Below the pieces are notes generated by a model. It was given only the letters and a program-made list of their open reading frames with translations. It did no database searches and was not told the DNA's origin. A stretch of 36,313 bases of DNA, from contig AJWJ01000224.1 in the NCBI GenBank assembly GCA_000277445.1, forward strand, positions 1 to 36,313. The letters are read 5' to 3'. The number at the start of each line of letters is the position of its first letter. Position 1 is the first letter of the stretch. Below, piece by piece: positions 22,492 through 33,800 of this stretch. The translations under genes and the position numbers were made by a program. This stretch comes from Polysphondylium violaceum. Lineage: Eukaryota > Evosea > Eumycetozoa > Dictyosteliales > Dictyosteliaceae.

Positions 22492-23085
22492 ATGTCTAAA
22501 AGATTTATTTTTGGATGTGCTATTGTTTTTGCGCCATTTCTCGCTTTAACCGCCCTAACAGAATCTGTAAGAAGGGATGTCGATAAAGATATGGTTGTAT
22601 GTAATCAATTTAATTAACTGTTTTAATTATATACTTTTTTATTCTCATCTATTAGATATGTGGAGGAGAGCGTAATATATATATGTATGAGAGTAACGAT
22701 TCTAAAATCAAAGAATACTACTTTACGCATATAAAAAGAAACACACCATCATATAGAGATAGATAAAAATGAATACGATGATAATGAAATTTATTTAAAA
22801 TACTCGACTGTTAAAATGGATGGATTTACTAATCTAAAGTGTACTCTTTTTACTTTGTTGTTTTTTCTCATCATATATAATTAGGATGCCAAGGTTTCAC
22901 AATCTGCTAGACTTGTAAGTATTCAAGAAAATAATAAACAAATATTTCAAAACATTATGGACTCTAGAAAAGGTGATACCATTGATTACTTTAAAGGTAA
23001 AGAATTGGAAATTGAAAATATTAAAGAAATAAAAAGACAAATTGCTGAACAAAAGAGTCAACAACAACCACCAACAAAACAATAA
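22492..23085 (+). CDS. Small single-pass membrane protein, possibly mitochondrial
   Basis: Exons 22492-22596 and 22885-23085 (phase 0) give 101 aa. The N-terminus MSKRFIFGCAIVFAPFLALTAL is a short basic lead plus one hydrophobic segment without charged residues. It is followed by a charged helical part (ESVRRDVDKDMV...SARLVSIQENNKQIFQNIMDSRKGD) and a Lys/Glu-rich, Gln/Pro tail. This shape suits small inner mitochondrial membrane assembly factors such as the UQCC3/CBP4 or PET117 types, but no diagnostic motif is visible and I do not assign one. The intron is 288 nt, the longest in the window; a nearer acceptor at 22655 would give a shorter alternative product. ATG context (ATTACGCAATG) is weaker than average. 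Coding evidence is moderate: clean splice joins and amino-acid composition unlike random AT-rich sequence. Confidence 0.65.
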
Positions 23086-23525
23086 TAATTAATCAATAAT
23101 CAATATGAATCATAGATTGGTTTTCAACTCTCTCATATTATACTGTAAATAAATAAATTTAATAAATCATCTGACGCCTGTGATGGAAAACTAAAAAACC
23201 AAAAAAAATAAATAAAAAAAAAATAATAAAAATTCCAAAAAAGGGGGTCAGTTTGTAAAACGGCCTATGCAGAGATCAAAAATGAAAATGAGTTAAAAAT
23301 AGTCCACATATGAGAATTAAATCACATTTTTTTAATTTATTATTGGTGTGTGTTGTGTTTGTTTTTTTTTTAATTTTTTTGTTTTTCTATATACTATTAA
23401 ATTATTGTGTGTTGTGTGTGTGATTTGTATTACTTTATTTAATTTTTTTTATACCCCTTTGTTTTGAAGATACCTTTTTTGTTATACACTTTATATAAAT
23501 ATTAAATGCAGACATTTATTAAACA
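23086..23525. other. Spacer before the beta-helix protein gene
   Basis: 440 bp. It contains AATAAA-type words (23146-23165) for the upstream gene, a GC-richer patch at about 23242-23280 (GGGGGTCAG..., then ACGGCCTATGCAGAG) and TG-rich sequence (23346-23360, 23405-23425) closer to the next start. No gene is recognised. Confidence 0.55.
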
Positions 23526-26208
23526 ATGAGTTTATTCTTAAAAGGTATGATAAAAAAAATAATTAATATGAACCAAAATAGTAAATGCTAATAAAAAAGG
23601 TACCTCAATATTGTTTTGAAAAATACAAGTATTTTTATTTTTATTTTTAATCTCATTGGTTTTAGGTAATACCAATGATGATTCATCAAGTCTAGATAGT
23701 AGTTTTGATTCAGAATCATTTGATAGTAGTTGGACATCATTTGATGATAGTACTGATTTTTCAGAGTCGTCGAATGATTTATCAGAATCAACAGGATCAA
23801 ATAATAATAATAATGATGATGATATGGTAAAATATTTTGTTGATATAAATAGTGGAAAAAACTCAAATTCAGGTACAACAATGGTTTGTATTAAATTTAA
23901 AAATAGAAACAAATATAGCAAAATAGTTCGAACGTTCTAATGCAAAAATTATAAAATAGGATGAACCATTTAAAACACTCTCACATACATTAAATATAAT
24001 TAAGGAAAGCTTTAAAACATCTATTATTTATTTGGCAAAGGGAAATTATACAATGAAATCAAGTTTTGATTTTAATGGCAATCAATCTGTATCTATTTAT
24101 GGTGATTATAATAATGTTGAACCAGAATGGACAAGAGAAACATTTTCTAGTCTACCATATATATCAAACACGAGAATATTTTGTCGTGATCCTTTGGTAT
24201 TTAATATTACAAATGTTAGATCTAAAATTATTATTTCTCATTTGGCTTTAATACCAGGTAAAGCTACTCAACCAGATAAAAATAGTTTAGCCACACCATC
24301 CATCTATGGCATTATCGTTGCACAGAGTAGTGATGTAACTTTACGTTTTTTAAATGTTATCACTGGAAATGGTATTGCTGGTGTTTCAAAGAGTCAATGG
24401 AAATCTGATAGTAGTTTAAATGGAAAGGATGGCATGGATGGTATGGCTGGATGTCAAGATGGTCCTACCTCTTCTTGTGGTCATTGTAAAAAATTACCAA
24501 CTCCAGGTTTTGGTGGAAAGGCAAGTAAATGTCCAAATAATCTCCCATATTATGATGGTGGTATCGGTGGTGAACCTGGTTTAGGAATTCATAGTTATGG
24601 TTTTAATGGTACTGCAGGTCCAAATGGCGGTGGTATTGGTGGAAATGGTACTATGCCTGGTTTAGGTACTACTTTTGTAATGGGCAATTCTAGAGGAAGT
24701 AAGTAATTTATTATTAATAAGATTAAAATATTAATATTAATAAACAAAATAAAAAGTGAATGGAGATACAGGTGAAAATGGATATGATGCCAAAAAATCG
24801 ACACTGTATTATACTAGAGAAGGAGTATTCTCATCACCTATTACCAAAGGAGAAGATGGTAAAAATGGTAAAGGAGGTGGTGGTGGTGGAGGTGGTGGTG
24901 GTGGATCAAATGGTAAATGTGATGTTTATGGAGGTAGTGGAGGTGGAGGAGGTGGAGGTGGTTGTGGTGGTAGAGGTGGTGTGAGTGGTGGTCCAGGTGG
25001 AAGTTCAATTGGAATTTATATCTATGATAGTTCTGAAACAGTGATTGAGTTTTGTAGTGTATTGACCCATGATGGAGGTGATGGTGGTAATAGTTCAAAT
25101 TCAGAGTTTGGTTATATTGGTGGAAAGGGTGGTTTGGGTAGCTTTTACAAAAGAAAATCATTTAATTCATCCAATAGTGGTGATGGTGGATTTGGTGGAA
25201 ATGGTGGAAATGGTGGTAGTGGTAGTGGAGGTGTCGGTGGTGCCTCCATCAATATATTTGTCTATGGTAGAACACCTATGGGTTTGAGATGCAATTATCT
25301 TAGACATGGCAAGAGAGGAAAGGGTGGATATTCAACGAAAAGCACACTTGTTGGTTATGATGGCATTCAATCAAATTGCTATTCAAGTATATCAAGAGGT
25401 GATTTCAACTGTAGTACCACCATTGAAATGAGTCTCTGTTATAAATACTTAATTGCTCAACTTGATCACCCTTGTGAATTTGGTGAAGTAGAAGATGAAT
25501 GTGGAATATGTGGAGGTGATGGTAGTCTTTGTAAATTTATTGGATGTGATGGTGTATTGTATTCAAACAAAACGATTGACAAATGTGGTGTATGTGGAGG
25601 TAATAATAGTACTTGTTTGATTGGTTGTGATGGTATAGTTAATTCAACATTGGTATTTGACAAGTGTGGTGTATGTGGAGGCAATAATAGCACATGTGTG
25701 ATTGGTTGTGATGGTATCGTTAATTCAACCAAAATATTTGATCAATGTAATGTTTGTGGTGGAGATGGTCAATCTTGTTTGAGTGGATGTGATCATTTAC
25801 CATTTAGTAAAACGAGAAATGATATGTGTGGCATATGTGGTGGTGATAATAGCACATGTACAATTGGATGTGATGGTGTAAAATTTTCTTATAAAGTATT
25901 TGATGCATGTGGTGTGTGTGGTGGTGATGGTACATCTTGTGTTAAATCGAGTAAAGTTGGTTTAAATTTAGCTGCCAAAGTGGTAATTAGCTTTGCTGTG
26001 ATTGCATTGTCTCTCTATGGTGCATTGATGGCCTATACAATTATTAGAAAAAGAATTAGTTCATTAAATGGTTCTCAATACTATCGTACAAGACTAATAT
26101 TGGAATATCAAGATGCTCCATTGATCCAAACTGAATTAATTAAAAAAAGGCCACCAAATATTGATGATGATGATATTTATAATAGAACATCAAGTAGTAA
26201 TAATAGAA

Positions 26209-26241
<33 letters not shown>

Positions 26242-26588
26242 ATAGTTATTTTGGTAATATATCAAATATATTTGGTAGAAATGTTGGGATCAATCCAGAT
26301 TATCAACTCTTTAGAGATATATCTGAAGATATGATTCCTCTAGATGAATTACAAAATTCATCTTCCCCATCTTCATCAACATCTATATCATATCCAATTT
26401 ATTTTAATAATAATAATATGATTTCAAATGATAATGATCATAATGATATGGGTGGTATAATCGATGAAGAAAATATTCAAAATAACGAAAATAATAATAA
26501 CAATAGTAATAATAATAATAGTAATAATAACAATAATAATAATGATAAAGGAAGTCCAACATTCAATATATCACATCAAAATAGATAA
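23526..26588 (+). CDS. Secreted-type membrane protein: beta-helix, Gly-rich, Cys repeats, TM
   Basis: Exons 23526-23544, 23630-23883, 23960-24698 and 24757-26588 give 947 aa. The 19-nt first exon joins to make the signal peptide MSLFLKVFLFLFLISLVLG. After a Ser/Asp-rich stretch the segment VDINSGKNSNSGTTM/DEPFKTLSHTL is typical of the first turn of pectin-lyase-like parallel beta-helix proteins. A Gly-rich region (about 378-502) follows. Next are six repeats of about 27 aa (about 584-735) of the form D-x-CG(V/I)CGGxxxxC...GCDG, probably disulphide-bonded. Then come one membrane helix (about 745-767, VVISFAVIALSLYGALMAY) and a cytosolic tail of about 180 aa rich in Asn. It is probably a type I surface protein; ligand and role are unknown. 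The fourth repeat has CNVC in place of CGVC. Many N-x-S/T sites fit an extracellular location. Confidence 0.85.
26205..26545 (+). repeat. AAT/AAC (poly-Asn) tracts
   Basis: Asn-coding AAT/AAC runs (26205-26244 and 26485-26545) in the cytosolic tail of the beta-helix protein; typical of Dictyostelid low-complexity insertions. Confidence 0.85.
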
Positions 26589-27051
26589 ACAAATAAATAA
26601 ATAAAATAAAATTGAATCTTAAAACAAATCTATAATCAAATCCCCCCCCCACCCCACACTTTATTGGTACCCATTTTTTTTATAAAAACAAAATATCTGA
26701 ATAACCGTTAGAGAAAATAGAAAAAAGAGAATCATAGAATACAAATCATGAAATTTTTTTTACGATTTGGGGTTTTTTAGAGAGATTTTTTAAATTTTTT
26801 TTTTTAAAAAAAAAAGTTTTTTTTTTTTCTAATTGGGTGGTATATTTTTTTTTTTGTTGCGATAACCAATCACCTTTTTTTTAAAAAATTTATTTTTGTA
26901 ACATATATATATATTAAATTTCTTTTGGTTTTAGAATTGTTTATATCATCACACACAACTACAAATATCTTTGAAACACAAAAAAAAAAAACAAAACAAA
27001 AAAAAAAAAAACAAAAACCACCAATCAATTAATATAATAGAGGCACATCAA
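26589..27051. promoter_or_regulatory. RapGAP promoter and leader
   Basis: 463 bp. It has a C9 run followed by ACCCCACAC (26642-26659), long A/T runs (26790-26830), and an oligo(A) leader with C interruptions (about 26978-27016) just before the start. The open frame could be extended upstream through the A-run from a TTG, but no ATG lies there. No gene is seen. Confidence 0.5.
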
Positions 27052-29961
27052 ATGAAAAGAAGCCAAAGTGATTTTGCCTTGTCAAAATCATCGGAAAATA
27101 ACAATAATTTAATGGCTGATGTTAATATAGATTTTGATCCTTCTCAAACTGTTGTTGATAGTAGTACTAATAATAATAGCTCAACACCAAATCATAATAC
27201 ACCCACTACTACAATAGAAAATAATAAAAATAAAACAACAGTAGCGGCAACAACCACAACAATAAATAATTTGACAACAAAAAATACACCACCACCTTCA
27301 CCAACATTATTTAAAGAGAAACAAGATTTCAACTTTAATGCACCATTACCAAAAAATAAAGGAGAAAAAGCAGAAAGTGGAAAAAAGAAACCAAATACAA
27401 TAAAATCACACTCAAATTCAGATTTGTTAGAGAAAAAGAAATACGCTACACTCAATTCTAGCTCTGATCTCTCACCCAAAAAATCTACTGGTGGTAAACT
27501 TAAATCTTGGATAAAAAAGTCGACTAGTCATAATAATCTTTTAGATGTTGATGCAGTCACTGCTATTGAAGGTGGCTTAATTAATAGTAGTAGTAGTTTA
27601 AACAATAGTAATAATCCATCGGGTAATTCATCTGGTTGTAGTAGTTTAAATTCCTCGAGTGGAATGAAAAAAAAAGAAGAATCATTTAAATCAAAAATTG
27701 ATAATTTCTTTTCAATCAAAGGTAATAGAGCCAGTTTAAAATTTGATTCACTTACAGCCACCGGTGCCGGTAGTGATCCAAATATGCCTCCAACTTCGTT
27801 ATTATCACCAGATATAACTAGAATTCTTGGTATTGAATCTGATGTAGATACCGATGATTACACTGACGAATCTGATTTTGAATCTGATCCAATTAAATCA
27901 AATTTAGCCTTTGATTCTGCTAGTAGTAATAGTAGTGGTGGTAGTGGTAATACTAATACTACCACTAGTACAACAACGGCAACAACAAATCAAGATAATA
28001 CTAGTAACAATGTAAATTTAAATAGTGTTGGATCAACTCATACACTAACCAAAGAAGAAGAAGAAGAAGCTGAACAAGATCTTAAAAAAGCTTTAGAAAG
28101 AAGACTTATGAGAAGACCAACTGTCGCTGAATTAAAATTGGATAATATTTTATTCCAAAATGATTTCGAAGATGCTGCAAAAGAGCAAAAGAAAGTTGAA
28201 ATGTAATTATATTTTTTTATTATATAAAAATAATTAATATCTATTCATTTCAATGAATAATTAATATTAATATTATTACCAATACTCCTACTACTTATAT
28301 AGTAAAAATAAAAAGTTATTTGTTGGAACTAGACCAAGTAAAAAGCAATTATTTTATTCACCTTCTAAAAATAATAATGGAGCAGATATAAATAATAATG
28401 AAGGAGATGATGAAGAAGAATCTGCTAGGAAACAAAGAAAGCTAATTACAAAGATGCAAAAATTAGAAACCAATGATGATGAGGGTGAAATTTGTAAAAT
28501 TTTAGTTGGCTCTTGTCAAGGTTGGAAAAGAGAAGTTGAATTGGATCTAGATCAATCTAACACCACCACCACCACCTGTTGTACTATAGACGAAATTGAA
28601 AATGAAATTCCACATTATTTGGAATCATTTTGTAAAGATAAACATAAAAATTATATAGCTTATAATCCAGACAATGATAAATTGGGTCCTGTTGTAATTA
28701 GTATTAAAAGAGAAGCTGAAAGAACCCCATCATATAGAAAATTAAAGAAAAAGAAAAAAGAAACATTAGAAAACAATAGCAATACGAGTAATAACAATAA
28801 TACTAGTACTGGTAATTTAAATAATAATAACAATAATACTAGTAATGGTAGTTTGAATAATTTAACAAATTCACCAACAATGAACAATAATAGTATAGTA
28901 TCAAAGACATATATAGAATCAACTGAAAGAAAATTTAAAACTATTATTAGAACCAAAGAAGGTGAAGATAGATTTTATTTATCATCAGGTAAATCATCAC
29001 CTCATGAATTAATTAATACTATAAAATCATTTTATCTATCTGAATATTCAGATTTGACATTTAAAAAAGTACCCAATAGATCAGAGAGTAGAAAACTTTT
29101 ACTTCATTGGGAATCTTCTCAAATGACAAAAGATTATAAAGTTGGTTTACTTTATAGAAAGAATGGTCAAGTAAATGAAAATGATTTCTTTTCAAATATT
29201 GATGAAAGTAAAGATTTGCGTGAATTTCTAGATTTTATTGGTACAAAAGTTAAATTAAAGGGATGGGAAGGTTATAAAGGTGGTTTAGATGTTAAAAGTA
29301 TTTATTATAATCTATTATTATTATTATTATTTATAAAAAATACGTTCTAATATTATTTATTTATTTTTAAAAATAGATGATACAACTGGATTACATTCAA
29401 TTTTTAATACAAGGGAGTTTTCAATTAATGAAACAAAAAAATTTAAAGTTCAAATTATGTTTCATGTATCAACTTTTCTTCCCTACTATCCAAATGATTT
29501 ACAACAATTAGAGAGAAAAAGACACATTGGTAATGATATAGTTGTAATTATATTTCAAGATTCAAATTGTTCTCCACCTTTTAGACCAAGTATGATAAAA
29601 TCTGAATTTAATCGTAAGTTTTAATATTATAAAATCTCTCTCTCTCTCTCTTTATTTTAATATATATTAATTGATATTTCATTTAGATGTATTTATTGTT
29701 ATTGAACCAGTAGAAAAACAAAAAGAAGATGAAACAACCCGATACTCTGTTTCAGTTACATTTAAAGAGGGAGTTTCAACATGTCAACCAACATTCTCAT
29801 CGTCTAAGGTATGGAAAAAAGATAGTGTGTTTTTGGAACACCTCATTGTAAAATTGATAAATTCTGAAAAGGCCTCTTATTATTCCTCTTCATTCTCTGA
29901 AAAAATGAAAAGAACTAGATTAAGTCTTTTAAAAAATATCGTAAAAAATCTTCAAAATTGA
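27052..29961 (+). CDS. Rap GTPase-activating protein (RapGAP domain)
   Basis: Exons 27052-28202, 28303-29297, 29377-29613 and 29687-29961 give 885 aa. I chose the ATG at 27052 because upstream codons are an A-run without ATG. The first ~450 aa are low-complexity Ser/Asn/Thr/Lys with repeated SxSD(F/L) motifs ([28 protein letters not shown]). The C-terminal ~230 aa form the Rap_GAP domain: [45 protein letters not shown] and VFIVIEP. Asn768 in IGND corresponds to the catalytic Asn thumb, so activity is expected: stimulation of GTP hydrolysis by Rap1. D. discoideum RapGAPs control adhesion and myosin during migration. Splices at 29297/29377 and 29613/29687 fall inside conserved blocks and restore them. 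Which rapgap paralogue this is cannot be told here. Confidence 0.9.
29634..29652 (+). repeat. (CT)n in RapGAP intron 3
   Basis: A short CT dinucleotide run inside the 73-nt intron 29614-29686, next to the donor side. Confidence 0.8.
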
Positions 29962-30861
29962 TAAATAAATATTGTTTTGTGATCTTTTTTTTTTTTTTCA
30001 CACACGATCAAAATGTATTAAACTTTATTGTTCCTAGAAGAAAAAAAGGTTCACCCACACTAAAGTTGTTTATTTATTTATTATTTATTCATTTACTCTT
30101 TTAACTATTTATAATAGATCAAACAAGAATTCTATGAATTTTGATTGAGTTACAACAAAAATATCTTTTTTCTCTTTCCATTTTTTTTTCTCAATCTTCA
30201 TATTATCGATTGGTTGTGGGGAAAAAACACATATAAATGATCAAATTGTTGAGCACATGATACAACGTTTGCATCAAAATTTTTTTAAAAAAATTAAACA
30301 TAAAAAAGATGCCTCCCACGCATTGACTCCCCATTTTCGTCACAAAATTTGAGAATCCTTTTTTTTTCAAAATTTTGTCTACGATGATTTCTTTCACATA
30401 ATAGGGTTTTTTTTTTTTTTTTATGAGTGATTTTAAATTTACACAGAAAGATAGTAATATTAATAGATAGTAGTACAGAGAAAGAGAGCGATAAAGATAA
30501 GAGATAGAGGAAAATACAATTGTTGTGATTTTCAATATAATTATCTCTGTTAAGATAATTTACACACATACACACACACACTTTTTCTTGTTTTTTCGCA
30601 CACACACACAGACACAGACACACTTTTTATAATCACATTTCAACCCCCCCAACAACTCACTTTACTCTCAAAACAACTCACACATAATCACATCACATAC
30701 ACATAAAATATTTATTATTATTTAATTTATTTGTATATATATTATATAAAAAACAGCAACATATCAATACAACAATACAAACACATCTATATAATTCTTA
30801 TCTATGTAATTAATATTCTTTGTTTCTCTTTTTTCACCTTTTTTTAAAATAGCGATCAAAA
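29962..30861. promoter_or_regulatory. Intergenic region upstream of the ComC-like gene
   Basis: 900 bp. A less AT-rich patch lies at about 30300-30360 (GATGCCTCCCACGCATTGACTC). CA-rich runs occupy 30563-30625 and a CCCCCCC run lies near 30644. The rest is A/T-rich. Open frames on the minus strand here are compositional and lack splice or start support. Most of it is likely promoter and leader of the gene at 30862. Confidence 0.5.
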
Positions 30862-33800
30862 ATGTTGTTTACTCGACATTGTAATAAAAGATTATTAGTA
30901 TTTATTTATTTAATAATATTACTGAATAATAGTATAATATATGCAAATAATATAGAAAAAGGTATATTTTAATTATCATACATGCTTAGATACTATTTAG
31001 TAGTATGTACTAATGTTAATAATATTGAGCAGCTACAGCTACAGTTACCCCATCAACAAAACCAATATCATCAGCAACAGCTACAACAACAACAACAGCA
31101 GCAACAGCAACATCAACATCAACACCAACACCAACACCAACACCACCATCAACAACTACGGAAAAACCAAGTATATCAAGTTTAGTTTTATATCATAATT
31201 ATAAAAGTATACAAACACCGAACAACTGTACAACAATATATGGTTTACTTTTTAAAAATGTTGATAATGTATTAGCTTCAAATATAAGTTTTGCAAAAAG
31301 TTACTCTTGGGAGATTATATCAAAGGTATCTTTAGACAAAGAACATTTTATTAGATTAAAAGTTAATCCACCTGTAAATACAATCGATTTCATTTTAACT
31401 TTTTCTTATAATGTCAATTCTACAATTAGACATTCATTACCTCAATCTTGTCCAGGTATATATATATATATATATATAGATACATTAGCTTTAGTAGTCG
31501 TAGTAGTGTCGTACTAATCATTTCTTATTTTAGATTATTACCCATCACCATCATTTTCAGGGCCTATATTTAACTATGTATTTCATAGATATTATTCAGA
31601 TTTTTCATTAGTTTTAACAAGTAGATATAGACAATTTGACGATATTTCAATGGGTCATTTTAATGTTACTTCTGGTGATTTCATTATAGCTAATTTGACT
31701 CGACAGAAATCTGCTATATTTATAAAATATCAATTGCCAATGATTTTAAAACAAAAAGACTGGAGCTTTTATTTAGATTATAGTGCACCATTCAATACTA
31801 GTGGTCTTTTTAGTTCTTATTCACCTTTATATATACCAGGTATGAAATTCATTTGGGATGATAGTAGTAGTAGCAGTAGCAGCAGTAGCAGCAGTAGTAG
31901 CAGCAGTAGCAGCAGTAGTAGTAGCAGTAGCAGTAGCAGTGGGAGTGGTAGTAATAGTAATAGTAGCGGTAGTAGTAGTAGTAGTAATAGTAATAGTAGT
32001 AGCGAGAATAGTAGTATTGGTAGTGGTAGTCATAGCTACAACAGCAGTAGCAGTAGCAGTAATAGTAATAGTAATAGTAACAGTAGCACTGAAATACCAT
32101 CATCAAGTAGTAGCAGTAATAGTACAGAAACATCACTATCTAGTAGTAGTAATAGCACAGAAATACCACCATCTAGTAGTAGTAGTAATAATACAGAAAC
32201 ATCACCACCTGATGGTACTCCTACTATCGAAACGAATACAATTCCACCAACAGAATTAAAAGCACTTATTTATAATATAGAAAACAATCAAAATACTACA
32301 ACAACAACACCAAAACCAACCACAATCACTACTAAATTACCAGAAAAAGAAAAGAATAATTTAATGTTTTTGCCAAAATATAATCCAAATACACCAGAGT
32401 TAAATGTTTCAAGTTTGATAATTTATAATTCGAGCAATAGTGTATATTTTTCATTCTTAGCAGTAAATAATCAATATTGGCATATTTCACAAATATTTAT
32501 TACAAACCATCAAATATTAGAACCAATTCCATTTGCATCAGCTTTACCAGTTGTAAAATATAATAATGGCAGTACATTGTATCTTGGTTATTTTAATCAA
32601 TATCATATTTTTGATAAAAAAGGATTGACCTATACTACAAGTTTTATAAATGTTTATTTTAATTATTCATATTCACTTAATTTGGGTTTCTTTAATAGAA
32701 CGATTCAATCTATAGCTCGTAAGTATAGTTTTTTAATAATATCAATATATCCTTTATATACTATAGTAAATATTAATAATAATATCTTTTTATTTAGAAC
32801 CAAATCCAAATGATTTTATTCACAAGTTTAATTCACTTTATTATACAGTCAAAGTTGAAGATTTAGAATATCCAAGATATATAGTTTCAACAATGTTTTT
32901 TAATGTAACAGTGAGTCATGCAAAGGATGCTTCATTAATAGAATATGGTGTTCAACCGTGGTTATCCAATAGACATTTGTCTTATCCTTTTGGTTATTCA
33001 AACGGAACTGTTTTAGACTTTGTATCTTCAATCTCAACTTTATTCCCAAGATATTGTTCAACAAACTTAAATTATTATGTTGCTAATATTTCATCTTCAT
33101 TTAAAAATATTAATTCTTCTGTAGCAACAGGTAATTATATTTCATTATTTATTTATTAATTTATTGTCATCATCATCATCAACTAATAATCGTTATACTT
33201 TTTTCATGTTATAGATGAGTTACCACCAGTTTTACATTCAATTTCATTTATTCTTTTAGGTCAGATGAATTTAATTATTCGTATAAATGTATCAGATGAT
33301 TACTCAGGTTTTCATAGTTTGGTTATTAAAGATTTGGTAACAGTTTCCCACATGGATATTGTATCTGGAACTTTCCAAAAAGGTGTATTTGAAGCTATAT
33401 TCAATTATTATGATAGGGAATCAAATATTTATTTATTAAGTATTCGTGATAATGTAAACAACACAAAATCTTTTGAATATTTTATTGATTTACCAATTAA
33501 AAGTATGTATACTCTATATTATGTGTTTATACATATATGTATATTAACAAATTTCTTTTTTTATTAGCTGATTATGGTACATTTACAACATTTGAATTTA
33601 AATATAATAATATAGATTTACCAGATACAGAGCTTACAAATACACTTTATTTTAATTACACAAATGCAAATCCAAGTTTTACACCTGGTTTTAAACTAAT
33701 ATATAGTTCAAATATTGGTGTTCAATTAGATTCACTTCAGAACTACGATAAACTATTATGGAACGATGACTTGAAATTATTTACATTGGATTTTAAAATG

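Noticed and set aside
24841-25161. His/Tyr-rich minus-strand open frame
   Set aside because: Antisense image of the GGT-rich Gly region of the beta-helix protein.
30203-30623. Minus-strand open frames upstream of the ComC-like gene
   Set aside because: Cys/Val/Leu-rich from CA/TG repeats; no conserved motif or credible start.
31827-32259. Open frames overlapping the poly-Ser tract in other frames and strand (poly-Val, poly-Thr, poly-Tyr)
   Set aside because: Shifted readings of the AGT/AGC repeat; the Ser frame is continuous with conserved coding sequence on both sides.
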